This document shows, piece by piece, positions 1-7,609 of a stretch of 14,800 bases of DNA (position 1 is the first letter of the stretch; each line of letters begins with the position of its first letter). This DNA is from Alphaproteobacteria bacterium (lineage in GTDB: Bacteria; Pseudomonadota; Alphaproteobacteria; Caulobacterales; Caulobacteraceae). The notes under the pieces are model-generated. The model did not search any database and was not told the DNA's origin. It worked only from the letters and a program-made list of their open reading frames with translations. The DNA is taken from positions 1 through 14,800 of the forward strand of contig JAHINZ010000323.1 of NCBI GenBank assembly GCA_018895795.1, read 5' to 3'. The position numbers and the translations under genes were made by a program.

Positions 1-672
1 AAGGACAAGCGCTACGTCCTCAGCACCAAGGCCGACAACTATTTCGAAGTCGCCTGCGCCGACGGCAAGGGCTACATGCTGCAGCAGACGGCGAGCACGG
101 GCGCCTTGGCCCGAGCCATCGACTGCGCCCAGGCCGCCTTCGTCGGCGGCGGTTGCACCCTGACCGACTCGGTCGCGGCCCAGACCGAGCAGGCGGGCCT
201 CTACACCCGACTGGCCGGCAAGGCGGGTTTCACCTGCGACGTCGAGAAATACGGCCTTCTGCCCAGCGCCGACAACCGCAAGGAAATCGTCGAGCTGAAG
301 TGCAAGAACCGTCCCGACGGCGCGATCGCGATCTTCTCGGCCGGTCCGGCGGTGATCTATGACTGCCTGTTCGCCGAACTGAACGGCTATCGCTGCAGCT
401 TCTCCAAGCAGACCTCGCTCTATCCGCGCCTGTCGGCCGATCTGAAGGCCTATGGCAAGGGCTCGTGCGAAGTGTCGGACGTTCGCCTGGTCGGCCGCAA
501 CGACACCGAGGGCTATTTCGAAGTCGCCTGCTCCGACGGTCTGCCGGGCTGGGTGATGAGCTATCCCGTCGACACGCCCAGCCCCAAGTCGAAGGAAATC
601 CTGGCCTGCTCGCAGGCCAAGGGCATCGGCGGCGGCTGCAAGCTGCCGACCAATTCGCTCAAGAAGGGCTGA
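1..672 (+). CDS. Cys-rich internally repeated protein of unknown function (5' end missing)
   Basis: The frame is open from base 1 to a TGA at 670-672, so the gene starts upstream and about 223 residues are visible. I do not recognise the family. The visible part consists of roughly 75-residue units. Each full unit has a Leu-Tyr-x-Arg-Leu start, a Cys-x-Val, an Asp-Gly-containing E-V/L-x-C strand, and a closing pair of cysteines, the last usually in a Gly-Gly-Gly-Cys setting. The segments YFEVACADG (near base 40) and YFEVACSDG (near base 515) are almost identical. Four cysteines per full unit suggest two disulfides each and hence an exported protein, but the N-terminus that would carry a signal peptide lies outside the window. 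The codon pattern matches the neighbours. A strong terminator follows 24 bases after the stop. Confidence 0.8.
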   Translation, partial: KDKRYVLSTKADNYFEVACADGKGYMLQQTASTGALARAIDCAQAAFVGGGCTLTDSVAAQTEQAGLYTRLAGKAGFTCDVEKYGLLPSADNRKEIVELKCKNRPDGAIAIFSAGPAVIYDCLFAELNGYRCSFSKQTSLYPRLSADLKAYGKGSCEVSDVRLVGRNDTEGYFEVACSDGLPGWVMSYPVDTPSPKSKEILACSQAKGIGGGCKLPTNSLKKG

Positions 673-696
673 TCGGGCCGCAAGCCTGAAACAGCA

Positions 697-728
697 AACC
701 CGCCGGGAGCGATCCCGGCGGGTTTTTT
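697..728 (+). terminator. Intrinsic terminator after the Cys-rich repeat gene
   Basis: A perfect 12-bp stem (697-708 with 713-724, AACCCGCCGGGA) closes a GCGA tetraloop and runs into six T (723-728). It lies 24 bases after the stop codon of the upstream gene. Confidence 0.95.
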
Positions 729-744
729 GTGGTCTGGAACACGG

Positions 745-852
745 GCCCCCTCCGGGCCTGCGGCCCTCCTCCCCCGAAGGGGAAAGGTGAGGTCGGCGCG
801 CTTCATCCGCCCCCTCTGGGGGCGGACGACCGCGAAGCGGTCAGGTGGGGGC
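745..852. repeat. Composite palindromic intergenic element, copy A
   Basis: Two related arms face each other (about 745-790 and 801-852). Both carry a C-run/G-run palindrome. The right arm also has a perfect hairpin GACCGC-GAA-GCGGTC at 828-842. The outer ends are GCCCCCT and a near-complementary AGGTGGGGGC. The same architecture occurs at 3189-3343 and 9542-9658. The element fills the gap between two convergent genes and ends 11 bases before the stop codon of the minus-strand gene. Confidence 0.7.
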
Positions 853-863
853 GAGTCTGGCGG

Positions 864-2405
864 TCACCGCATCGTCGCTTCGATGAAATGCGGGCCCGGC
901 CTGGTCATCGCCCTTTCCATCGCCGCGTCGAAGGCTTCGGGCGTCTCGACCCGTTCGGCGGACAGGCCCAGGCCGGAGGCCACCGACACCCAGTCGATGC
1001 TCGGGTCGCCCAGGTCGAGCAGGCGCGAGGCCTTGGGGCCCGGCTCACCGCCGCCGGTGCGGCCCATTTCGATGCCCAGGATGCGATAGGCGCCGTTGGC
1101 GAACACCACCACCGTCACGTCCAGCTTCTCGCGGGCGATCGTCCACAGGCCCTGCACGGTGTACATCGCCGCGCCGTCGCCATTGAGGCTCAGCACCTTG
1201 CGGTCGGGACAGGCCACGGCCGCGCCGATCGCCGCCGGGATGCCCTGGCCGATCGCCCCGCCGGTCAGGGACAGCCAGTCATGGGCGCGGGCGTTGCGGG
1301 TCTGGGTGAAGATCGGCAGGCCGGCGGTCACCGCGTCGTCGGAAATGATCCCGCCGGTCGGCATGTGGCGGGCGATCGAGGCCCCCATGGCCCAGGCGTC
1401 GAACTTTCCCGTCGGCGCGGCGGGCGGGGCATAGGGCTCGACCGCGCCGTGGGCGGGGGCGCCGAGCGCGTCGGCCAGGGCGTTCAAGGCCGCCGGGGCG
1501 TCGATCTCGCGGCCGCACAGCGCAGTCAGGGCGCAGCCCTCGGGGACCAGCACGCTGGGCCGGTCGGGATAGGCGAAAAACGCCACCGGCTGGCTGGTCC
1601 CGGCCAGGACCATCAGGTCCGTCCCAGCCAGATCCTTCAGGGCCTGCTCGCCGAAATACATCATCTTGTCGGGGCGGAAGCGGCCTTCCCCCCGAGACTG
1701 GCGGGCGGTGAAGGTGTCGGTCAGCACCCGGACTCCCACGGCGGCCAGTCGGCCGGCGGCGGCGATTCCGGCCTCGCCGCAGGCGCTGGAGCCCAGCAGG
1801 ATCACGGGCTTGGCGGCCGCCTTGATCGCGGCGGCGACGGCGGCGACGGCCGAGGCGTCGGGCGCGGCCGGGCGCGGCGGCGCGATCACCGGGCCGGCGG
1901 CGTTGGTCGCGTTCCAGGCGCTGTCGGCCGGCAGGATCAGGCAGGCGTTGCCGCCGGGCGCGCCGAAGCTGGCGGCCACGGCCTGAGCGGCCAGCGCGCC
2001 GACCTGATCGGCGCTGTCGGCCGACCTGACCCAGATCGAATTGGGCGCGGCCAGGGCGGCGATGTCGGAATTGAGCGGGGCGTCATACTGCCGGTGGTCG
2101 GTGGCGTGGTCGCCGATCACGTTGACGACCGGCGTGTAGGCCCGCCGCGCATTGTGCAGATTGGCCGCGCCGTTGGCGTAGCCGGGACCCAGGTGCAGCA
2201 GGGTGCAGGCCGGTTTGCCGGCCATGCGGCCATAGCCGTCGGCGGCCCCGGTGGCCACGCCCTCGAACAGGCACAGGATCGAGCGCATGCGCGGCTCGCG
2301 GTCCAAGGCCGCGACGAACTGCATCTCGCTGGTGCCGGGATTGGCGAAACAGGCGGTGACGCCGTTATCGGCCAGGGTGGTGATCAGGGCGTCCGCGCCG
2401 TTCAT
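864..2405 (-). CDS. Thiamine diphosphate-dependent enzyme (MdlC/acetolactate synthase-like decarboxylase)
   Basis: 513 residues with the full three-domain layout of the pyruvate-oxidase/benzoylformate-decarboxylase superfamily. The N-terminal pyrimidine-binding domain has NPGTSEM at 22-28 and the cofactor-activating glutamate at E48 (LFEG). A central domain follows. The C-terminal diphosphate-binding domain has the GDG at 409-411 and its partner Asn at 437. The ATG at 2405 was chosen because homologous sequence begins there and GGAG lies at a suitable distance upstream; the frame stays open further upstream but with no recognisable protein. The motifs fix cofactor and fold, not substrate. Candidates are a 2-keto acid decarboxylase or a carboligase. 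No small regulatory subunit gene is adjacent, which argues against ilvB-type biosynthetic acetolactate synthase. It is transcribed divergently from the YhhN gene. Confidence 0.9.
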   Translation of the reverse strand: MNGADALITTLADNGVTACFANPGTSEMQFVAALDREPRMRSILCLFEGVATGAADGYGRMAGKPACTLLHLGPGYANGAANLHNARRAYTPVVNVIGDHATDHRQYDAPLNSDIAALAAPNSIWVRSADSADQVGALAAQAVAASFGAPGGNACLILPADSAWNATNAAGPVIAPPRPAAPDASAVAAVAAAIKAAAKPVILLGSSACGEAGIAAAGRLAAVGVRVLTDTFTARQSRGEGRFRPDKMMYFGEQALKDLAGTDLMVLAGTSQPVAFFAYPDRPSVLVPEGCALTALCGREIDAPAALNALADALGAPAHGAVEPYAPPAAPTGKFDAWAMGASIARHMPTGGIISDDAVTAGLPIFTQTRNARAHDWLSLTGGAIGQGIPAAIGAAVACPDRKVLSLNGDGAAMYTVQGLWTIAREKLDVTVVVFANGAYRILGIEMGRTGGGEPGPKASRLLDLGDPSIDWVSVASGLGLSAERVETPEAFDAAMERAMTRPGPHFIEATMR

Positions 2406-2546
2406 GGTCTTCTCCGTACCAGGGTGACCTTCTTTCCGACATTTCGGGCGCCGCGCCAACGGTGGTTGCGTCTCGCCCGCCGCCTGAAGCAGTCTGCCTC
2501 CGCCGAAGAATCGCCAAAGAGCGGTCGGGCCAGGGGGAATTTGAAC

Positions 2547-3260
2547 ATGTCGCAGCCGCCCGCTCTGTCGAAATGGGTGCTGGCCGCCTCGGTGATCGCC
2601 GGGGTCAGCTATGTCGCGGCCTGGGGGCTGCACCTGCCCCCGGTGATCGAGCTGACCTGGAAGGGCCTGGGCGTCGGCCTGCTGGCCCTGTACGCGGCGC
2701 TGAAGGCGCGGAGCCTTGACGGCTGGCTGCTGGTGGCGGTGATGACGTTTGGAACCCTGGGCGATGTGCTGCTGGGCGCGGCGGGCCTGACCGTCGGGGC
2801 CGTCGCCTTCCTGATCGGCCACCTGATCGCCATCGGCCTGTATGTTCGTAACCGGCGCGCGACCCTGTCGCCCAGCCAGCTGGCCCTGGCCGTCATCCTG
2901 GTCCCAGCCACCGTCACCCTCGCCTATCTGCTGCCCGCCGACCGGGCCGGCGCGCCGGGCGTGGCCTTTTACAGCCTGGGCCTGTCGCTGATGGCGGCCA
3001 CGGCCTGGACCAGCCGCTTCCACCGCTTCCGGGTCGGGATCGGCGCCCTGATGTTCCTGGTGTCCGACCTGCTGATCTTCGGCCGCTCGGGGCCCCTGCC
3101 CGACAGTTTCGCGGTCGGCCTGGCGATCTGGGGCCTGTACTATTTCGGGCAGATGCTGATCTGCGTGGGGGTGACTCAGGCGCTGAACCCTTCTCCCCTT
3201 GCGGGAGAAGGTGGCCTGCGAAGCAGGTCGGATGAGGGGTCGCGCGGCCCTGTCCGATAA
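2547..3260 (+). CDS. YhhN-family integral membrane protein (lysoplasmalogenase-like)
   Basis: 237 residues with about eight hydrophobic helices. The YhhN/TMEM86 signatures are visible: GTLGDVLLG near residue 69, FLIGH near residue 89, and FLVSD in the C-terminal half, which place the conserved acidic residues in membrane helices. Animal members hydrolyse the vinyl-ether bond of lysoplasmalogen; the bacterial role is unsettled. The ATG at 2547 has AGGGGG (about 2532-2537) at good spacing. The last 23 residues (from Pro215) are hydrophilic, unlike the family, and are encoded by the left arm and centre of a palindromic repeat, so the original stop codon was probably lost or displaced. It is convergent with the feruloyl-CoA synthase gene. 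Confidence 0.85.
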   Translation: MSQPPALSKWVLAASVIAGVSYVAAWGLHLPPVIELTWKGLGVGLLALYAALKARSLDGWLLVAVMTFGTLGDVLLGAAGLTVGAVAFLIGHLIAIGLYVRNRRATLSPSQLALAVILVPATVTLAYLLPADRAGAPGVAFYSLGLSLMAATAWTSRFHRFRVGIGALMFLVSDLLIFGRSGPLPDSFAVGLAIWGLYYFGQMLICVGVTQALNPSPLAGEGGLRSRSDEGSRGPVR

Positions 3261-3343
3261 GAACATAGGCGCAAAACACCATCTTCCCAACGCCCCCTCA
3301 TCCGTCGGCTGCGCCGACACCTTCTCCCGCGAGGGGAGAAGGG
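3189..3343. repeat. Composite palindromic intergenic element, copy B
   Basis: The left arm 3189-3239 contains CTTCTCCC/GGGAGAAG (3190-3197 with 3203-3210), then the hairpin CCTGC-GAA-GCAGG (3215-3227), then a GATGAGGGG tail. The right arm 3294-3343 is the same motif inverted: CCCCTCATCCG, a GTCGGC-TGC-GCCGAC hairpin (3304-3318), then a CTTCTCCC/GGGGAGAAG palindrome. A 54-base centre separates the arms. The element lies between converging genes and could end transcription from both sides. Its left part is translated as the tail of the YhhN protein. Confidence 0.8.
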
Positions 3344-3356
3344 AGGGTCATGCAGT

Positions 3357-5156
3357 TCAGCGGAACACCATCACCCCGTCATCGGGCGCCGCGGCGAACA
3401 ACCGCGCCAGCTCCGTCGGCCGCCGGTCGCGCGCCAGGGCCTGGTTGATATAGCCCTTGTCGGTCAGCTCGCCCGAGGCCGCGTCGGGGCCGCCCTCGAG
3501 GATCAGGGCGCGGTTCACCTTGCCGCCGCCCTTGGCCGAGGCGTTGAGTCGCTCCAGCCCCTCGACGATCGCCGCCCGCACCGCCGAGGCGTCGCCCCCC
3601 TGCACCTTCTGAAGCCGTGCGGCGGCGGTGGGATCCACGAACAGCATCAGCCCCACCCCGTCCTGGCCCTCGCCGCAGACCAGGGCGTCGGAGACCACCC
3701 CGCCGATCGCCGACACCGCCGCCACCCGCAGGGCCCCGGCGGCGACGAAGGTGCCGCTGGCAAGCTTGAAGTTCTCGACCAGCCGGCCGTCGAACACCAG
3801 ACCGGCCGACGGGTCCTGCGGATCGGCCAGCCGGGCGGCGTCGCCCAGACAATAGAAACCGTCCTCGTCAAAGGCGTCGCGGCTGGCGTCGGGCTGGTCC
3901 AGATAGCCGGGCGAGACCTGCGGCCCCTTGACCCGGATCTCAAACTTGTCGCCGGCAGGAACCAGCTTGACCGCCGTGCCCGGCGTCGGCAGGCCCACCA
4001 TGCCCGAGCGGGCGTTGTGCCAATGGATGTTGCAGGCCGTCGGCCCCGTTTCGGTGGCGCCGTAACCGGCCGCGAAGCTGACCCGCTCGCCGATCGTGCG
4101 CACCGCCACGGCCTGGACGCGGTCGAGGATCGACTGGGCCATCGACGCCCCGCCATATTGCAGCACGCGGACCTTTTCAAAGAACCGGGCCGCCAGGGCC
4201 GCGTCGCGTTCCAGCTCGCCGACCAGCAGGCCCCAGCCGGCCGGGACCATGTTGTGATAGGTGGTCGCCACCTCGCGCAGATTGCGGATCGTCTCGCCAA
4301 ACCGGGCCGGGGTCGGCTGGCCGGCGTCGATGTACAGCGTCCCGCCCCGGTGCAGGACCATGTGCAGGATGGCGTTGGCCCCCAGGCTGTGGCTCCAGGG
4401 GGCGGAATTGACCAGCACCGGCGGCTCGGGATCGGCGTAGCAGGCCTGAATCTGCGCGGCGTTCAGGGCGATATTGGCGTGGGTGCAGACCACGGCTTTC
4501 GGCTTGCCCGTCGAGCCGGAGGTCAGCAGCAACTTGGCGGTGTCCTGCGGCGTGCAGGTCGGGGCGACCGGGCTGGAGGTCAGCAGGTCGGCGAAGGCGA
4601 TGTCGCCGGCGCGCGGGTTGAGGCTGGCCACCACCGGCAGGCCGGCCAGGAATGGGGCGGCCAGCGCGCCGGCGAAGGCCACCGCGTCATCGGCATAGAC
4701 CGCCGCCGGCTTCAGCCGCTCGACCGCGAAGGCCAGGCGCGACAGCTCGGCCCCGGCCAGGCCGTACTGCGGCGACACCGGCGCGATCGGCGCCCCCAGG
4801 CTCATGGCGGCGTAGCCGATCAGGGCGTGGTCGATGCCGTTGCGGGCCAGGATCAGCAGCGGCTTGTCGGGCCCCAGGCCCAAGGCCTTCAGGCCGCCGG
4901 ACAGGGCTTCGATCCGGGTCCTGGCCTGCGCATAGGTGATCGTGCGCCAGCCGTCGCCGTCGCGCTCGGCCAGCCACACCCGGTCCGGGGCCTCGGCCGC
5001 CCACCGGGCCAGCGGCGCGGCCACCGTCTGCACGGCCTCGGAATAGGGCATCGGATTGCGCAGGATCAGCGCGTCGTCGCGCTGTTCGACCTCAAGCGCG
5101 CGGGGGGCATAGCGGGCGTCGCGGAAGGGCGCGGTTTGGGGAGAGGATCCGTCCAT
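3357..5156 (-). CDS. fcs: Feruloyl-CoA synthase (ATP-dependent aryl-CoA ligase)
   Basis: 599 residues of the ANL adenylating family. It would activate ferulate or a related hydroxycinnamate with ATP and CoA, the entry step of lignin-phenylpropanoid breakdown in the cytoplasm. Visible motifs are the phosphate-binding loop TSGSTGKPK (212-220), YGATETGP (365-372), the LGD of the adenylate-binding core (437-439), the hinge FDGRLVENFKL (455-465) and the probable catalytic lysine K567 (GELTDKG). The hinge reads G-R-L-V-E-N-F-K-L, as in feruloyl-CoA synthases, where most ANL enzymes have G-R-x-x-D-x-I-K. The ATG at 5156 is preceded by AAGAGGGG very close to the start; Met36 is a less likely alternative. 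The usual partner, feruloyl-CoA hydratase-lyase, is not in the window. The exact aryl substrate is inferred. Confidence 0.88.
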   Translation of the reverse strand: MDGSSPQTAPFRDARYAPRALEVEQRDDALILRNPMPYSEAVQTVAAPLARWAAEAPDRVWLAERDGDGWRTITYAQARTRIEALSGGLKALGLGPDKPLLILARNGIDHALIGYAAMSLGAPIAPVSPQYGLAGAELSRLAFAVERLKPAAVYADDAVAFAGALAAPFLAGLPVVASLNPRAGDIAFADLLTSSPVAPTCTPQDTAKLLLTSGSTGKPKAVVCTHANIALNAAQIQACYADPEPPVLVNSAPWSHSLGANAILHMVLHRGGTLYIDAGQPTPARFGETIRNLREVATTYHNMVPAGWGLLVGELERDAALAARFFEKVRVLQYGGASMAQSILDRVQAVAVRTIGERVSFAAGYGATETGPTACNIHWHNARSGMVGLPTPGTAVKLVPAGDKFEIRVKGPQVSPGYLDQPDASRDAFDEDGFYCLGDAARLADPQDPSAGLVFDGRLVENFKLASGTFVAAGALRVAAVSAIGGVVSDALVCGEGQDGVGLMLFVDPTAAARLQKVQGGDASAVRAAIVEGLERLNASAKGGGKVNRALILEGGPDAASGELTDKGYINQALARDRRPTELARLFAAAPDDGVMVFR

Positions 5157-5260
5157 CCCCTCTTATCCCGCGCTTCATACGGGCGTTCAATCCGTGTCTG
5201 ACGCCGTGATCGCTCTCGCCGCTCGGACGGCCCTCCGCGCCGAGCGTCCAGGGCGGGCGC

Positions 5261-6640
5261 CTATTTCGGCTTGGGGGCGCGGCGACGCGGGCTGGAGCGG
5301 GGGGCGGGGGCGTCCAGGACGGGTTCGGCGACCGCGGCCCGCGGCGCCGTGGGCTCCGAGGCCAAGGGACCGTCCGACTGTGGCAAAACCTCGGGCTCGG
5401 GTTCTGGGCTGGGCGCGGCGGGGGTCAGGTCTTCCGGCGCGAGGACCTGCTCCATCTCGACGATTTCGACGGCCTCGGTCTCGGCCTCGGACTCGGCCTC
5501 GGACACTTGCTCAGGCTCGGGCTCGGGCGAGGGCTCGGGCGAGGGCTCGGGAAACAGATCCAGCGCCCGCGCCGCGGCCAGGGTGGCCTCGCTGCGGGCC
5601 TGGAACGCGGCGGACCGGGCCGCCTGGACGTCGATCAGCAGCGCCTTGGCGGCCTTGACCACCGTCGCCACCGGCAGGTCGCTCATGTGGCGGATGGCTT
5701 GCGAGAGTTCGGGATCGACCGCCAGGAACTGCTCGAAGGTGCGCGGGCCGCGCACCACCCTTGTCAGCTCGCCCCAGGGCGCATAGCGGCGATCGTCGGA
5801 GGGCCCGAACAGGCCGAGGGTCGGCGCGCCCGCCGCGGCGGCGATGTGCATCAGCCCCGAATCATTGCCGATGAACAGGTCGGCGCGCTTGAGGCAGGCA
5901 TAGGCGGTCAGCAGATCCACCTTGCCGGTCAGGTCGATGCAGCGGCCGCGGGCGCTGGCCATCCGCAGTTCCTCGACCATGCGACCGTCGCCCGGTCCGC
6001 CCAGGATCAGCAGCCGGCCGCCGGCCATCGGACCGTCGGGACCCAGCAGCCGCCCGGCCGTCTGGGCGAAGCGCTCGATCGGCCAGATCTTGCCCACCCA
6101 GTTGGAGGCCGGGCCCATGGCCAGCAGCGGACCGGCCGTCTCGCCCGGCTTGGGGGCCAGCATCTGGTCGGCCAGGGCCTGGACGTCGGGGGTGATGTAC
6201 AGATGCGGGGCCGGCGGCGCGCCGTCCAGCTTCAGCACCCGGGCCGCGTCGATCACCTTGTGGACCACCTCGCCCGGGGTCTTCTTCCAGATCGCCCGCT
6301 TGTCGCGACGCAGGAAATAGGCGGTGGCGCTGCCGCGCAGATCGACCACCAGGCTCCATTTCTTGTGGCGTACCTGGTTCCACAGCTTGAACCAGTGGCC
6401 CTTGCCCTTGCCCTTCTCCATGACGATCACCCGGTCGAGACCGGGCACATGGGCGAACAGCGGCGCGGCCAGAGGGCCGGCGACGATCGTGAAGCGCGCG
6501 CCTGGAATTTCATCCGCCAGCCTGCGGATCAGACCGGACGACAGCACGGCGTCGCCGATCCGCGTGGCGGTGATGAAGAGAATCGGGAAGGCCCGCTGTG
6601 TCATCGGTCCGTGTATAGGGCCATCGGCGCGTCGGCGCAT
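5261..6640 (-). CDS. Glycosyltransferase family 9 (LPS heptosyltransferase-like) with acidic/Pro C-terminal tail
   Basis: Residues about 17-345 form a GT9 fold of two Rossmann domains. The N-terminal strand-loop ITATRIGDAVLSS is typical of ADP-heptose:LPS heptosyltransferases, and the C-terminal signature GNDSGLMHIAAAAG (258-271) contains the sugar-nucleotide-binding motif. The likely role is adding a heptose or related sugar to the lipopolysaccharide core at the inner face of the cytoplasmic membrane. Residues about 363-459 are a low-complexity tail: Pro-Glu repeats, then a Ser/Ala-Glu stretch, ending in basic RRRAPKPK. This tail is not part of the GT9 domain. Start choice is open. ATG 6640 has AGGAG ten bases upstream, while ATG 6604 (MTQRAFPI) begins where family similarity begins but lacks a clear ribosome site. 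Confidence 0.85.
   Translation of the reverse strand: MRRRADGPIHGPMTQRAFPILFITATRIGDAVLSSGLIRRLADEIPGARFTIVAGPLAAPLFAHVPGLDRVIVMEKGKGKGHWFKLWNQVRHKKWSLVVDLRGSATAYFLRRDKRAIWKKTPGEVVHKVIDAARVLKLDGAPPAPHLYITPDVQALADQMLAPKPGETAGPLLAMGPASNWVGKIWPIERFAQTAGRLLGPDGPMAGGRLLILGGPGDGRMVEELRMASARGRCIDLTGKVDLLTAYACLKRADLFIGNDSGLMHIAAAAGAPTLGLFGPSDDRRYAPWGELTRVVRGPRTFEQFLAVDPELSQAIRHMSDLPVATVVKAAKALLIDVQAARSAAFQARSEATLAAARALDLFPEPSPEPSPEPEPEQVSEAESEAETEAVEIVEMEQVLAPEDLTPAAPSPEPEPEVLPQSDGPLASEPTAPRAAVAEPVLDAPAPRSSPRRRAPKPK
5474..5551. repeat. Short tandem repeats inside the GT9 tail
   Basis: Five tandem hexamers of the form CTCGGN lie at 5474-5503. A 12-bp unit GCTCGGGCGAGG is repeated 2.6 times at 5521-5551. 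On the minus strand they encode alternating Ser/Ala/Thr-Glu and Pro-Glu-Pro-Ser. Both unit lengths are multiples of three, so gain or loss of a unit would keep the frame. Confidence 0.85.
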
Positions 6641-6715
6641 CCTGTTAACACTCCTGAAGTTTCATGGACTTTTTCACCCCTGGCGCGCGAGCCCCGCACG
6701 CGCCACATGTGGAGC

Positions 6716-7537
6716 ATGACCCCGACCGCCATCGCCCCCCTGCCCTCCCGCGCCGTGATCGCCCTGAGCGGTCCCGACTGGCGAACCTTCCTGCAGGGCC
6801 TGATCACCCAGGACGTCGAGACCCTGGCCGTGGGCGAGCTGCGCCTGGGGGCTATCCTCACGCCGCAAGGCCGGCTGCTGTACGATCTGTTTGTGGCGGG
6901 GACTCCGGACGGGGCCCTGCTGGACGTCGCCGCCGAGCATCGCCCGGCGATCATCACGCGGCTGACGATGTATCGCCTGCGGGCCAAGGTCGAGATCGTC
7001 GCCAGCGACCTGGCGGTCTTCGCGATCTTCCCCGCCGACGAGACCACCCTGGCCGGCGAGTCCGTGTTCCGCGACCCGCGCCTGCCGGCCCTGGGGGCCC
7101 GCGCCTACGGCCTGGGCGCCGCGCCGAACAGCGACGAAGACGCCTATGACGCCCACCGCCTGGCCCTGGGCGTCCCGGGCCCCGCCGACTGGCTCAGCGA
7201 CAAGACCTATCCGATCGAGGCCGATTTCGACCTGCTGCACGGCATCGATTTCAAGAAGGGCTGTTTCGTCGGCCAGGAGACCACCAGCCGCATGAAGCGG
7301 CGGGGCGCGATCAAGACCCGCATGCTGCCGATCAGCTTTGAGGGTCCTCCCCTGCTCTTCGGGGCCGAGATCCTGGCCGGCGACCTGCGGGCCGGCGCCG
7401 TGCTCTCAAGCCGCGACGGCCGGGCCATGGCCGCTTTGCGCCTGGATCGCATCACGGCCGGCGGGCTCAGCGTGGACGGCCGGCCGGTGACGGTCGAGAC
7501 GCCCGACTGGGTTCCGCCGTTTGATCCGCAGGTCTGA
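6716..7537 (+). CDS. ygfZ: YgfZ/GcvT-like folate-binding protein
   Basis: 273 residues. The family signature K-G-C-[FY]-x-G-Q-E is present as KGCFVGQE at 181-188. The N-terminal GcvT-like folate-binding part begins SRAVIALSGPDWRTFLQGL, and the C-terminal barrel-like end is short, as usual. YgfZ helps to mature or repair certain iron-sulfur proteins such as MiaB, in a folate-dependent way, and is not a true aminomethyltransferase. The ATG at 6716 is preferred because homology begins directly after it. An in-frame ATG at 6707 would add three residues. Neither has a good ribosome site, so a near-leaderless transcript is possible. It is divergent from the GT9 gene. Confidence 0.9.
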   Translation: MTPTAIAPLPSRAVIALSGPDWRTFLQGLITQDVETLAVGELRLGAILTPQGRLLYDLFVAGTPDGALLDVAAEHRPAIITRLTMYRLRAKVEIVASDLAVFAIFPADETTLAGESVFRDPRLPALGARAYGLGAAPNSDEDAYDAHRLALGVPGPADWLSDKTYPIEADFDLLHGIDFKKGCFVGQETTSRMKRRGAIKTRMLPISFEGPPLLFGAEILAGDLRAGAVLSSRDGRAMAALRLDRITAGGLSVDGRPVTVETPDWVPPFDPQV

Positions 7538-7546
7538 TTTACCGCC

Positions 7547-7591
7547 TTGACGCGCGTGTCACCTCAAGGTTACTAGTAACCCACAGGTTAC
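7547..7591 (+). promoter_or_regulatory. Promoter with two tandem 16-bp inverted-repeat operators
   Basis: A TTGACG -35 element is at 7547-7552. Operator 1 at 7558-7573 reads GTCACC-TCAA-GGTTAC. Operator 2 at 7576-7591 reads GTAACC-CACA-GGTTAC. The two copies are direct repeats with an 18-bp period, and together they form a larger pseudo-palindrome centred on the perfect GGTTACTAGTAACC (7568-7581). They cover the -10 region and probable start site (a TACTAG -10 at 18-bp spacing is possible but weak). A repressor here would block the promoter of the operon, whose second gene encodes an XRE-type DNA-binding protein. Autorepression is inferred. Confidence 0.7.
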
Positions 7592-7609
7592 ACGAGCCCA
7601 GGACCGATC

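Noticed and set aside
729..2546. Very long open frame on the plus strand opposite the TPP enzyme
   Set aside because: It is a shadow of the minus-strand gene in high-GC DNA: the product is Gly/Arg/Gln-rich without motifs, while the opposite strand has complete TPP-enzyme motifs. Only the part from 2547 is real.
2406..3320. N-terminal extension of the TPP enzyme
   Set aside because: The frame stays open over the YhhN gene, but the translation there is low-complexity antisense, and the enzyme's conserved start is at 2405 with a ribosome site.
5220..5246. Hairpin CGCTCGG/CCGAGCG between feruloyl-CoA synthase and the GT9 gene as a terminator
   Set aside because: A perfect 7-bp stem but without a T-run on either strand. 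It may occur by chance in GC-rich DNA.
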